From a virus, in IMG/VR virus record IMGVR_UViG_3300029953_000039, positions 1-54,266 of that record: DNA of 54,266 nucleotides. One strand, given 5' to 3'. Below are positions 7,348 to 14,796 of this stretch, piece after piece. A model generated the notes under the pieces. The model saw nothing but the letters and a program-made list of their open reading frames with translations. It was not told where the DNA came from and did no database searches. Position 1 is the first letter of the stretch, and each line of letters opens with the position of its first letter. A program made the position numbers and the translations under genes.

Positions 7348-7534
7348 ACTCCTCTACAGCGCAGAACCCGGCGACAAGCTGATTTGGAAGGTGCGGCACT
7401 GGCCGGAAGAAGAGGTCGAATTTGTGAGCCTAACTGAACACAGGAAAGACTTTGCCACCGTGAAATCAAAAAACGGGGCTTATCACGTCGCCAGAGTCGA
7501 AGATTTGAGGGGGAAAAATGAAACACAATCTTGA
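7337..7534 (+). CDS. Hypothetical protein, 65 aa
   Basis: GTG at 7337 overlaps the methyltransferase TGA and gives MKPELLYSAEPGDKLIWKVR; an ATG at 7322 would add five residues. A small beta-rich protein with KSKNGAYHVARVEDLRG near the end. The short SH3-like look is only an impression. Confidence 0.6.
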   Translation: MKPELLYSAEPGDKLIWKVRHWPEEEVEFVSLTEHRKDFATVKSKNGAYHVARVEDLRGKNETQS

Positions 7535-7586
7535 CACTCGCGCGGGGAGTGAGATAAAAAGAGCAGGCTTTCACCGCCTCCAATAA
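7518..7586 (+). CDS. Possible 22-aa peptide
   Basis: ATG at 7518 behind a GAGGGGGAAAA ribosome site, overlapping the 3' end of the previous gene by 17 nt. Reads MKHNLDTRAGSEIKRAGFHR plus two residues. Too short to judge by content. Confidence 0.25.
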   Translation: MKHNLDTRAGSEIKRAGFHRLQ

Positions 7587-7593
7587 AAAGAGC

Positions 7594-7707
7594 ATGGACA
7601 AACCCGTCTATAAAAATCTCAGCATCGCGTCAGGTGTCCACGACATTTTCATGTCGCTCTTTACCTGGGTGAAGCGCGGTGCTGAGACTTTTGGAGATGG
7701 GTTATGA
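7594..7707 (+). CDS. Hypothetical protein, 37 aa
   Basis: ATG at 7594. Contains a hydrophobic middle (SGVHDIFMSLFTWV). Its TGA overlaps the ATG of the HNH-like fragment at 7704. No family recognised. Confidence 0.4.
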   Translation: MDKPVYKNLSIASGVHDIFMSLFTWVKRGAETFGDGL

Positions 7708-7823
7708 ATCGTTTTAGCGGCGAATACACGAAGGATTGGAAGGCTGTTCAGGCTCGGGCCGTAGAAGCCGCTGGCCATCGTTGTGTGCGGTGCGCCCACC
7801 CGTACCGAAAAGGAACGCATTAG
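7704..7823 (+). pseudogene. Truncated HNH-endonuclease-like fragment, 39 aa
   Basis: Reads YTKDWKAVQARAVEAAGHRC then VRCAHPYRKG and stops at TAG. The AGHRCVRCAHPY stretch matches the first zinc-knuckle half of phage HNH endonucleases. The second half (DHxxxxxxNN and the second Cys pair) is missing, and I see no continuation in other frames over the next 40 nt. Without the His/Asn residues it cannot cut DNA. Either a decayed gene or a minimal zinc-binding peptide. Confidence 0.45.
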
Positions 7824-7865
7824 GTTGGGCTTGACTTACGCCAAACGCCGTTACATCGTTACTTT

Positions 7866-8669
7866 ATGGCATTCGTAAAGCTGGATTGTGGCATTCTAAA
7901 CTCAACACTCTGGTTGGACGCGGACGCCAGAACTGTTTTCATCACGGCGTTGCTCATGGCCTCACCACATGAGCTTTTAGAGGCGGTTCCGCAATACGAA
8001 GTTCGCACCTTGCGCCAAACCGGTTTTTTCGTGCCTCCTGGCTGGTATGGCTTTGTCGAGGCCGCCGGTGTTGGAATCGTGCGTCAGAGTGGAATAACAC
8101 AAGAACTTGGACTTGCCGCTCTGGAAAGGCTAGGCGCTCCTGAAAGTGAAAGCAGGACGCCGGATTTCGAAGGTAGGCGACTGGTCCGCGTCGATGGAGG
8201 TTTCATTTTGTTGAACTACGATAAATACCGGCAGAAGGATTACTCCAACGCCGTGAGGCAGGCTAGATACCGCGCACGAAAAGCCGAGGCTAAAATGTTG
8301 GGTGTAACGGAAAGTAACAAGCGTAACGGCGTTATTGTTACGCCCATAACACAAGCAGAAGCAGAAGCAGAAGCAGAAGCAGAAAAAAGACAGGGGAGTC
8401 GGTCGCCCTCGCATCCAAAAACTGAGACGGAGGCAATCGCCTACGGGAAAAGTCCGACATGCGGACTGAGCGAATCCGAGTCAAAGGCTTTTTACGACCA
8501 TTACGAGGCCAGAGGATGGATGCTAAAGGACGGCCCGTGCGTTGACTGGAAGGCTCTTCAGCGCTCTTGGAAGAGTCGCCAAGGACAATTCGAGAGAGGA
8601 TCGTTCAAATCCAAACCAAACAACCCCGAAAAGCTCCGCACCGCTCCGCCCCCGGAGGTTACTTTGTGA
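7866..8669 (+). CDS. Replication initiator / helicase-loader-like protein
   Basis: 267 residues. The N-terminal domain (MAFVKLDCGILNSTLW; ARTVFITALLMASPHEL; LNYDKYRQKDYSNAVRQARY) is the pattern of phage replication proteins that sit ahead of DnaB helicases, with a winged-helix-like fold and a basic RYRARKAEAK tail. A hexanucleotide repeat makes an EAEAEAEAEA linker at about residues 164-174. The C-terminal domain (ESKAFYDHYEARGWMLKDG; WKALQRSWKSRQ) resembles the short module that ends many phage O-like proteins. It probably binds the origin and loads the helicase encoded at 10178. Start ATG at 7866. Confidence 0.7.
   Translation: MAFVKLDCGILNSTLWLDADARTVFITALLMASPHELLEAVPQYEVRTLRQTGFFVPPGWYGFVEAAGVGIVRQSGITQELGLAALERLGAPESESRTPDFEGRRLVRVDGGFILLNYDKYRQKDYSNAVRQARYRARKAEAKMLGVTESNKRNGVIVTPITQAEAEAEAEAEKRQGSRSPSHPKTETEAIAYGKSPTCGLSESESKAFYDHYEARGWMLKDGPCVDWKALQRSWKSRQGQFERGSFKSKPNNPEKLRTAPPPEVTL
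8355..8384 (+). repeat. GCAGAA hexanucleotide repeat (x5)
   Basis: Five perfect copies of GCAGAA inside the replication protein gene, coding alternating Ala-Glu in the linker between its two domains. Slippage here would change linker length without a frameshift. Confidence 0.95.
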
Positions 8670-8743
8670 AGTCAAACCCACCACGGTCGAACAACCGTTC
8701 TAATCAAAAAGGTAAGTCAACTGATGCGAGAATAGAGCGATGA
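8666..8743 (+). CDS. Small basic protein, 25 aa
   Basis: GTG start behind a strong GGAGG (8654-8658, 7 nt spacing), with GTGA overlap on the left and ATGA overlap with the methyltransferase on the right. Reads MKSNPPRSNNRSNQKGKSTD plus ARIER: basic and probably disordered. The ribosome site and double overlap support expression, although it is very short. Confidence 0.45.
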   Translation: MKSNPPRSNNRSNQKGKSTDARIER

Positions 8744-9363
8744 AAATACTTAACTTATATGCGGGGCTTGGCGGGAACCGGAAGCTATGGGATGGCGTCG
8801 AGGTTGTATCCGTAGAACACGATCCTCAAATAGCGGACGTTTATCGTCGGCTTTATCCCCATGACCTCATGGTTGAAGATGACGCCCACAAATACCTTTT
8901 CGAGCATTCAGGGCGCTTCGGGTTCATTTGGTCGAGTCCCCCATGTCAAAGTCATGGAAGAATGGTTAAGGCGTCACGTCACAAGCCGAAAGCCTACCCC
9001 GACATGTCGCTCTATCAGGAGATCATCTTCCTTCAAAACTTTGCGCGATGCCCTTGGGTTATCGAGAATGTGATTCCCTACTACAAGCCGCTCATTTCAC
9101 CCACGGCCCAAATTGGCAGGCATCTTTATTGGTCTAACTTCGACATCCCAGGATTCGAGGAGCCAAAGGCTCCGGCTAATTTTATCAATCTTTGCAATCT
9201 GGCGGGGAAGAAAATACTCATGGACTGGCTTGACATCCATTATGAGGAAAACATTTACCACAATGGAAGCCATTGCCCTGCTCAGATTCTTCGTAACTGC
9301 GTTCACCCAACCGTTGGTCTACACATCCTTAATGCCGCTAAAAACATCCATGAAAACCTCTAA
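8740..9363 (+). CDS. DNA cytosine methyltransferase-like protein, compact
   Basis: 207 residues. Motif I NLYAGLGGN (5-13), acidic VEHDP after the second strand, FIWSSPPCQSHG with PPCQ at 67-70 (Cys69 the likely nucleophile) and a WVIENVIPYY motif VI (Glu109). It is shorter than the enzyme at 6378 and has almost no separate target-recognition domain, as in a class of small phage C5 methylases. It may modify many or all sites in a short context. Start ATG at 8740. Confidence 0.75.
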   Translation: MKILNLYAGLGGNRKLWDGVEVVSVEHDPQIADVYRRLYPHDLMVEDDAHKYLFEHSGRFGFIWSSPPCQSHGRMVKASRHKPKAYPDMSLYQEIIFLQNFARCPWVIENVIPYYKPLISPTAQIGRHLYWSNFDIPGFEEPKAPANFINLCNLAGKKILMDWLDIHYEENIYHNGSHCPAQILRNCVHPTVGLHILNAAKNIHENL

Positions 9364-9376
9364 GAAAAAAAACACC

Positions 9377-10099
9377 ATGAAAACCCCCCCAAAAATCGAA
9401 TCCCCGCTCAACCTCGAAACCCTCTGCCTTGCCAAAGGCAGTCATTCCAGCCCCGACAAAGGATTGTGCATCATGGAAGCCGTCGCCTTCCTGGCGAAGG
9501 AATCTCACAGCGATCACCCCGAGTGCGCTTGCCCGGTCGTCTCCGCCATGCTTCGCCGCTTGAACGACCAAATGAACGACACCGAGCGCCAGCAACTCAA
9601 GCGCTTTATCGTGCCTCTAATCGGCAGCAAGAGCACGCCGAAAGTCGAGCGCATTCGCGCCTACCTGGCGTTGGATTGGTCGATCCGCGTCGCCGTACCG
9701 ATTGCCCTTCGGGCCGCGAAGCTCGCCGCGCATGCGACGGCCTTGAGCAAGATCGCGCCAATCACCGATCTCGACACCCTCGCCATCGCTCGACCTGTTC
9801 TGGACAAAGCTCTTGAGGCGGCGCGCTTCGCGCGCCGCAAATCAGGATGGCCGTATAGCTATTGGGCGGTGGCGACGGCGGCGGCGGCGACGGCGACGGC
9901 GACGGCGGTGGCGGCGACGGCGGTGGCGGAGGTGGCGGTGGCGGAGGGGGCGGCGGTGGCGGAGGTGGCGGCGACGGTGGTGGCGGTGGCGGAGGCGGCG
10001 GCGGAGGCGGAGGGGGCGGCGGTGGCTCGTAAGATTCGCGCTGACCAGCAGGTCAGCGCTCTTGACCTCGTGGACCGCATGCTCGCCGCGAAGGAGTAA
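9377..10099 (+). CDS. Phage protein with Ala-rich repeat region, 240 aa
   Basis: Starts at ATG 9377 (MKTPPKIESPLNLETLCLAK); an in-frame ATG at 9350 lies inside the upstream gene. The N-terminal domain (CIMEAVAFLAKESHSDHPEC; VSAMLRRLNDQMNDTERQQL) is a conserved phage family of unknown function that I recall. It usually ends in an Ala-rich stretch and LDLVDRML, as here (SALDLVDRMLAAKE). The Ala/Val/Thr/Glu tract (about 156-215) is encoded by a GGCGGN repeat. Role unknown. Confidence 0.7.
   Translation: MKTPPKIESPLNLETLCLAKGSHSSPDKGLCIMEAVAFLAKESHSDHPECACPVVSAMLRRLNDQMNDTERQQLKRFIVPLIGSKSTPKVERIRAYLALDWSIRVAVPIALRAAKLAAHATALSKIAPITDLDTLAIARPVLDKALEAARFARRKSGWPYSYWAVATAAAATATATAVAATAVAEVAVAEGAAVAEVAATVVAVAEAAAEAEGAAVARKIRADQQVSALDLVDRMLAAKE
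9866..10024 (+). repeat. Degenerate GGCGGN/GGCGAC tandem repeat
   Basis: About 160 bp of GGC-based triplets and hexamers (GGCGGC, GGCGAC, GGCGGT, GGCGGA). It reads Ala-rich in the gene frame and Gly/Asp-rich or Arg-rich in the other two frames, all without stops. It is C-terminal in the 9377 gene. Confidence 0.9.
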
Positions 10100-10101
10100 T
10101 C

Positions 10102-10181
10102 ATGGTGATCACTGATTCAGGTGAGGTGACGCTGTGAAATCTGTTGTTGTAATCTCGCATAACAAGGAGTGGGCGCAATGA
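10102..10181 (+). other. Two chained micro-ORFs (11 and 15 codons) leading into dnaB
   Basis: ATG 10102 (behind AAGGAG) to TGA 10137 gives MVITDSGEVTL. GTG 10134 (behind GAGGTG) overlaps that stop and runs to TGA 10181, giving MKSVVVISHNKEWAQ. The helicase ATG at 10178 overlaps the second stop. Each start has its own ribosome site. This may be a re-initiation relay controlling helicase level, or the remains of small genes. Confidence 0.3.
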
Positions 10182-11500
10182 GGGTTGCATATTCAGAGGA
10201 GTCTGAGAAGGCTGTGCTTGGTTCCGTGTTGGGCGATCCCTCCGTTATAGAGGAGGTTTTGGCTTTGGTAGGAGTGGATGATTTTTTTGTGCCTTCTCAT
10301 CGCGAGATTTTTTCTTCTCTAATTTCTCTAGCTTCTGATAAAAAACCGATTGAAGTTCTGGCTCTTCATGGGTGCCTTGTCTCGCGTGGCACAGCGGAAA
10401 GCGTTGGAAGCCCCGGTATCCTCGCGGAAATTCTCACAGCCTATGCGTCGTCATCAAACGTAGCTCATTACGCGCGAGAGATAAAATCATTCAGTCTCAT
10501 CCGCGCTCTTTCTCACACATGTTCGAAGATTTTAACTGAAATAAGCGAGGATGGTATTGGAGAAATCTCAGAAATGTTAGCACGCTCGGAAGCGCAAATC
10601 ATAAAAATTACGCGAAACCACGACACGTCCGAAAAAATCTCTATTGTGGGGGAATCGATAAGTAGGTGGACTGAGCAGCAACGAAAAGTGCAATTAGGAG
10701 AAATTCAGAGTAGATTGGCCACCGGTTTCCGCGAATTTGACGCTATGAATGGGGGTTTGATGCCGGAGGGAATGCACGTGATTGCGGGCAGGCCGGGGTC
10801 AGGCAAGAGCGATTTCATGTTTTGTGCTATTCGCAACATCGCAAAAAGGGGCGTGCCGGTGGGTATTCTCCAACTCGAAATGACCGAAGGCATGATGATC
10901 GAGCGACTTATGGCCGATGAAGCTTCAATCGATTCCCGTCGCTTCCACGCTCCCATGACTTTGCCGGAATGGGATAGGGTCTACTCCAGCGAGACCGAGG
11001 CCTCAAAATGGCCGATGTTCATCGAGTGCGGCGCGGGATTCGACATCAACAAAATACGACGATCTATTCGCGCCCTCGTCGCCAAGGGTTGCAAGGTAAT
11101 CATGCTGGACTATTTGCAACTGGCTAAATCGCTCGAAACAAAGTACGGCAACCGCGAGCAAGCCCTGGCTGAGGTGTCCAGAACCATCAAGGGATTGACG
11201 CTGGAATTTGGCATCGCCATCCTTGTTGGATCGCAACTGAACAGGCTCGACGCCGGGGGCAAGCAGGGGCTTCACAATCTGCGCGAGTCTGACAGCATAG
11301 GCAACGATGCCGACGTGGTTATCGTGCTGCGAAAAAAGACGCCGGACGATGAATCGCTCAAGCCCCATGTCGTCGTGGATGTCGCAAAATACCGCAACGG
11401 AGCCGCTGGAGAAATCGTCATGATCTTTGACATGGCTCGCCATCGTTTCGAGGATTTCCAACTTCCGGCTCAGCGCCCCCTCTACGACCCCGCGCCGTAG
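10178..11500 (+). CDS. dnaB: Replicative DNA helicase (DnaB-like)
   Basis: 440 residues. The N-terminal DnaB domain (EKAVLGSVLGDPSVIEEVLA) is followed by a RecA-type ATPase: Walker A GRPGSGKS at 204-211, LQLEMTEGMM, Walker B with VIMLDYLQLAKS, an SQLNR sensor motif and a C-terminal DVAKYRNGAAGE arginine-finger region. It unwinds DNA at the phage fork as a hexamer. The ATG at 10178 is chosen over a GTG at 10169 because AAGGAG lies 8 nt before the ATG but touches the GTG. Its 3' end overlaps the leftward HTH gene by 19 nt. Confidence 0.93.
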   Translation: MRVAYSEESEKAVLGSVLGDPSVIEEVLALVGVDDFFVPSHREIFSSLISLASDKKPIEVLALHGCLVSRGTAESVGSPGILAEILTAYASSSNVAHYAREIKSFSLIRALSHTCSKILTEISEDGIGEISEMLARSEAQIIKITRNHDTSEKISIVGESISRWTEQQRKVQLGEIQSRLATGFREFDAMNGGLMPEGMHVIAGRPGSGKSDFMFCAIRNIAKRGVPVGILQLEMTEGMMIERLMADEASIDSRRFHAPMTLPEWDRVYSSETEASKWPMFIECGAGFDINKIRRSIRALVAKGCKVIMLDYLQLAKSLETKYGNREQALAEVSRTIKGLTLEFGIAILVGSQLNRLDAGGKQGLHNLRESDSIGNDADVVIVLRKKTPDDESLKPHVVVDVAKYRNGAAGEIVMIFDMARHRFEDFQLPAQRPLYDPAP

Positions 11501-11664
11501 CGCTTGTCATTGACCGCCAGGATCGCAAGTCGCGCTTCTTCGTTGATCACGCGCGTACCCTGCTCCCGCTTGCTCAGGCACGATAGCGACACGCCCAGGA
11601 GCTTCGCTACCGCCGCCTGCGACCCGATTTTTGATCGGGCCGCTTTGTATTCGGAGGAGGTCAT
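11482..11664 (-). CDS. Small HTH (Cro/CI-like) DNA-binding protein, 60 aa
   Basis: Reads EYKAARSKIGSQAAVAKLLG then VSLSCLSKREQGTR: a helix-turn-helix of the XRE/Cro type (residues about 13-38), where SQAAVAKLLG and VSLSCLSKRE are the two helices. It is the last gene of the leftward cluster and converges on dnaB. It may regulate the divergent control region at 12657-12779. No ligand or dimerisation domain is present. Confidence 0.65.
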   Translation of the reverse strand: MTSSEYKAARSKIGSQAAVAKLLGVSLSCLSKREQGTRVINEEARLAILAVNDKRYGAGS

Positions 11665-12044
11665 ACGACCTCCAGACGATCAATTTCGGTGTCAATCCCA
11701 TTGCGAATATCCTTCGCAACCTCTTCCGCCTGCTGGTCGCTCATCTCATAGTCGAAGGTCAGGCGATCTACGAGCGATTCCGCTTCTTCGTCTTGCTCAA
11801 CCTCGATTTTCTGGCCATCTGGCAGCACGATTTCAAAAGAGGCTTTTCTAACGGTTATGCGGGTAGTCGGGCCAGAGTGACCTCCGCGATCATCATCCCA
11901 TCCCTCTTCACATTTCGCCGCAATTTTTTCGTCCATGTCAGCCTTGTCCAAAAACACATCATCGCAAATCGTCATCCAAAATTGGTGCGTGTGGAGTTTG
12001 AAGCTAAAAAGTCCGCCAGTGCATTTAATAGTTGTAGTCTTCAT
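11661..12044 (-). CDS. Hypothetical acidic protein, 127 aa
   Basis: Start at 12044 (MKTTTIKCTGGLFSFKLHTH) because an AAAGAAAGAAAAT leader resembles those of the next two genes; an upstream in-frame ATG at 12095 is less likely. The second half is acidic and ends in a helical EEVAKDIRNGIDTEIDRLEV. It overlaps the HTH gene by 4 nt. Not recognised. Confidence 0.6.
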   Translation of the reverse strand: MKTTTIKCTGGLFSFKLHTHQFWMTICDDVFLDKADMDEKIAAKCEEGWDDDRGGHSGPTTRITVRKASFEIVLPDGQKIEVEQDEEAESLVDRLTFDYEMSDQQAEEVAKDIRNGIDTEIDRLEVV

Positions 12045-12097
12045 ATTTTCTTTCTTTGGTTGCTTGTTATTATCTTTGTATTCGGCGGCAGTCACGA

Positions 12098-12412
12098 TTA
12101 GTACGCTCCAGTCAGGGGATAGAGTTCCGCTGCCTGAGCCACCGCCGCCAACAGTTTAGGCGAGTCGGTTTTACGCGGATGCTCGCATTCCATGCAAAGC
12201 TCCCAAGCGCGATCTGTCGCGCCGCCGTCAGTTTCCTGTTCATCCTGTTCACTCAGTTGCGTGTCTCGCATTTCCCAGTCCCATCGCATCTTGTCAGCGA
12301 CGTGTTTGAGGCGATTTTGTACGGCTGCAATATCCGCATCCGTAGAGATACCGTAGGCATCTGGCGTGGTGGAGATAATCAGTTTTGTTTTCATGGCAGT
12401 AGTATTTGTCAT
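12098..12412 (-). CDS. Hypothetical protein, 104 aa
   Basis: Start at 12412 (MTNTTAMKTKLIISTTPDAY), preceded by AAAAAGAAACAAAAT, the leader shared with the gene at 12620. Contains WELCMECEHP, a CxxC pair. No family recognised. Confidence 0.55.
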   Translation of the reverse strand: MTNTTAMKTKLIISTTPDAYGISTDADIAAVQNRLKHVADKMRWDWEMRDTQLSEQDEQETDGGATDRAWELCMECEHPRKTDSPKLLAAVAQAAELYPLTGAY

Positions 12413-12434
12413 ATTTTGTTTCTTTTTGAGGTGG

Positions 12435-12620
12435 TTAATAAAGGTTGTTGTTGCGAACGAAAAAGTCTTTTCCCGCAACAATGCCATACCACTCGTTGGA
12501 TTGTTCGGGCAAAACCCAAACTCCTAATCGGTTTTTGTGAATAACTTCGGCGTAAATGTCGTAAAAGCGCAGGTAGATTTTTCCACCATCTGGCGTTGCT
12601 CTGATTTCATCGGTTGTCAT
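12435..12620 (-). CDS. Hypothetical protein, 61 aa
   Basis: Start at 12620 (MTTDEIRATPDGGKIYLRFY) behind AAAAAGGAAACAAAAT. A compact beta-rich look (KNRLGVWVLPEQSNEWYGIV). It is the first gene of the leftward operon, just downstream of the candidate promoter and palindrome. Confidence 0.55.
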   Translation of the reverse strand: MTTDEIRATPDGGKIYLRFYDIYAEVIHKNRLGVWVLPEQSNEWYGIVAGKDFFVRNNNLY

Positions 12621-12656
12621 ATTTTGTTTCCTTTTTGCGAGTTGGTTAATCTCTCG

Positions 12657-12668
12657 CATAGTACTATG
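12657..12668. promoter_or_regulatory. Operator-like palindrome CATAGTACTATG
   Basis: A perfect 12-bp palindrome between the leftward start at 12620 and its candidate promoter. ACTATGTAC (12663-12671), which overlaps it, recurs in inverted orientation at 12771-12779, so the promoter is bracketed by two half-sites about 108 bp apart. This suits a repressor such as the HTH protein at 11482, but that is inference. Confidence 0.4.
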
Positions 12669-12690
12669 TACGCAATGGCCGTGCCAACTT

Positions 12691-12719
12691 TTATAAGAAA
12701 ATGGCACTCTGTCCTACAA
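12691..12719 (-). promoter_or_regulatory. Candidate leftward sigma70-like promoter
   Basis: On the minus strand, TTGTAG (12719-12714) and TTATAA (12696-12691) are separated by 17 bp. The predicted start of transcription is near 12684, ahead of the genes at 12620-11482. The match to consensus is moderate. Confidence 0.3.
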
Positions 12720-12853
12720 CGACTTACGCAAGCTAGCAAATCTCAGAGTGTAATGCACTGTCTTGATGTAGTACATAGTGTCATTTGTGCGACATCCTCC
12801 TGACACTCAGTTTGGGCTTGCGCGGCAAAGCGCCTTTGGGCATCATACCGTCA

Positions 12854-12982
12854 GTGAGCAAAGCTGAGATCAAAAAATACCTCGCCAAAATTGGGCGGAA
12901 GGGAGGGCTTTCCAAAAGCCCATTGAAACTCGCCGCCATAACCGAAAACCTGAAAAAGGCCAGGAGCAAAAGGAGATCATGA
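12854..12982 (+). CDS. Small basic protein (SKxEIKKYLxxIGRxGG family), 42 aa
   Basis: GTG start at 12854. Reads VSKAEIKKYLAKIGRKGGLS then a basic helical end (ITENLKKARSKRRS). It is a clear paralogue of the protein at 29675, which shares the same first 18-residue pattern and the NLKKAR helix. This is a small phage family with a charged helix and a Gly-Gly turn; DNA or RNA binding is possible. It overlaps the methyltransferase-like gene by 4 nt. Confidence 0.6.
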   Translation: MSKAEIKKYLAKIGRKGGLSKSPLKLAAITENLKKARSKRRS

Positions 12983-14136
12983 CCGCAGAAGAAATTCAAT
13001 CCGAGAAAAGTCGTCCTTGCCCCATCTGTCTTGCTGCTACCAGCCGCGATTTCATCTTCCGACAGGAATTCGCGACCTTCTCGCATAATTCGTTGCTTGA
13101 CGGGTATAACATTGTCCAGTGCCTCGAATGCGGATGTATTTTCGCTGACGGCATTCCTGAGCAGTCGGATTTCGACCGATACTATGCTCGTATGTCCAAA
13201 TATGCGGGTGTGCCTCGTGAAGTCGATGTGTTGCGGTATCGCGACATTGTTTCAAAATTGATTCGCTATACTCAGCGCGGAGAGGCCATGATTCGTGACG
13301 CGGGATGCGCGGCGGGTGGATTACTTGCCGAGTTTGGCAAGCACGGTTGCAAGCACCTATTCGGTTTCGACATTGGTCGCGACGAGATGAGTGCGGAAAT
13401 CAATACCCTTTTCGACCTGACATGTTGCACGAGCGTCCTGGAGCATATTCGCGACGTTGGCCCTTTCCTCTCAGCCATCAAGGCTCGCATGGCTTTCGGA
13501 TCGCGATTATACATCGAAGTGCCCGACGTGACCAGATACCACGAAACCAACGGAGCCGGTTTCGGCCTATTCTCCATGGAGCACATCAACTATTTTTCCC
13601 CGACATCGATCAGACTACTACTTGAGCGCCACGGATTCCAGATTTCATATATTGACCAAATTGATCGGTTTCTCAGCCCAAAATCCATCGAACCAACCCT
13701 CAGCGTCTTAGCCTTTTTGCCCCAAGCAAAAAAGATTTATTCGGATGATGAGGCGCGAAAAGAGGTGGGAGTTTACATCGCTAAATCCAAGAAAAAGGAA
13801 GAAGCAGTTGTCGAAAAAATCGGGGAACTGGTCCGCAATCGAACCCCCATCGCAGTTTGGGGAACGGGCACCCATACACTTCGCCTTCTTTCTGCCTGCG
13901 GGTTGGACAAATGCATCATCCAATTTTTTCTCGATACAAACACTAATTATCAGGGACTTACGCTTAAAGTCGGATCGCGTCAAGTGCCCATCGAAATCCC
14001 AAGCTTGACAACCATGCGTATAATTGAGGAATCGAAGATACAAATCCTCATCTCTTCCGAGGTCTATCAGGACGAAATCGAGCAACAGTTAAGGCTCGAT
14101 CTGGGCTACAAGGGCAAGATCATCAAACTTTACTGA
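12979..14136 (+). CDS. Sugar C-methyltransferase-like SAM-dependent methyltransferase
   Basis: 385 residues. A zinc-binding head (CPIC at 14-17, CLEC at 48-51), then a Rossmann methyltransferase with motif I DAGCAAG (107-113) and TSVLEHIRDVGPFLSAIK. After the VEVPDV-like IEVPDV strand comes a C-terminal domain with AVWGTGTHTLRLLSACG. This three-part layout is that of C-methyltransferases acting on deoxysugars and related substrates. It sits in front of two glycosyltransferase-like genes, so it may tailor a glycan for the virion or the host surface. The substrate is unknown. Confidence 0.7.
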   Translation: MTAEEIQSEKSRPCPICLAATSRDFIFRQEFATFSHNSLLDGYNIVQCLECGCIFADGIPEQSDFDRYYARMSKYAGVPREVDVLRYRDIVSKLIRYTQRGEAMIRDAGCAAGGLLAEFGKHGCKHLFGFDIGRDEMSAEINTLFDLTCCTSVLEHIRDVGPFLSAIKARMAFGSRLYIEVPDVTRYHETNGAGFGLFSMEHINYFSPTSIRLLLERHGFQISYIDQIDRFLSPKSIEPTLSVLAFLPQAKKIYSDDEARKEVGVYIAKSKKKEEAVVEKIGELVRNRTPIAVWGTGTHTLRLLSACGLDKCIIQFFLDTNTNYQGLTLKVGSRQVPIEIPSLTTMRIIEESKIQILISSEVYQDEIEQQLRLDLGYKGKIIKLY

Positions 14137-14139
14137 CCG

Positions 14140-14796
14140 ATGAAAATTGTCGTCATCTCAAATTGGAGCGACAACATCGCTAACCTCAATGCGCTTACCG
14201 CTCCAGTCAAGGAAAAATATTGCGAGCGACACAGCTACGATTTCATCAATCGCAAAGCTGAATTTTCAGACGTAAACCATATTGAATGGCTCAGGTATAT
14301 TGTTCAACTTCACGAGAGTTACGATGTCGTTATGACCGTGGGTTGTGACGTGCTATTTATGAATCACCAGGTCAAGATTGAGCACCGGATGGATGACGAC
14401 GCCCGCGTCATTGTTGCCAAGGAAGAAATCAGTTGGTGGCCGATTAATAACGACGTTATGATTTGGCCCCGAGGCTCGCACTCCGAAAACCTGCTCCGAA
14501 TCCTGATCGAAAACGCATCAACCTGGTTGACCTATCCCTGGCTTTGGCAGGCATACCTTTGGGACTTGATTCAATGCGATAAATTTGTCCGAGCGGGCAT
14601 TAGACTCGTTGAAGCCCGAGAGATGAATTCGTGCTGGCAACCAGGCCCCGGCAAATGGAAATTAGGCGACTGGATTTTGCACGCCGTGGACGCCAGAACG
14701 CCTCAAAAGCGAATCGAGATTATCAGCACGTATTTGCCCTTCGTGGGTGACGGAACTTACATCGGTTTGCCAAAGTCTATTACGGGGAGAAAATGA
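14140..14796 (+). CDS. Glycosyltransferase-like protein (GT34-like), 218 aa
   Basis: MKIVVISNWSDNIANLNALT start with a nucleotide-sugar fold. VVMTVGCDVLFMNH carries the acidic position where DxD-type enzymes bind metal and sugar nucleotide. NNDVMIWPRG and WLWQAYLWD recall the galactosyl/mannosyltransferase GMA12 type. It starts 3 nt after the methyltransferase stop and overlaps the next gene by 4 nt. The donor and acceptor are unknown. Confidence 0.55.
   Translation: MKIVVISNWSDNIANLNALTAPVKEKYCERHSYDFINRKAEFSDVNHIEWLRYIVQLHESYDVVMTVGCDVLFMNHQVKIEHRMDDDARVIVAKEEISWWPINNDVMIWPRGSHSENLLRILIENASTWLTYPWLWQAYLWDLIQCDKFVRAGIRLVEAREMNSCWQPGPGKWKLGDWILHAVDARTPQKRIEIISTYLPFVGDGTYIGLPKSITGRK

Noticed and set aside
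9113-9376. Longer start for the 9377 gene
   Set aside because: It would overlap the methyltransferase gene by 250 nt; the family N-terminus fits the ATG at 9377.
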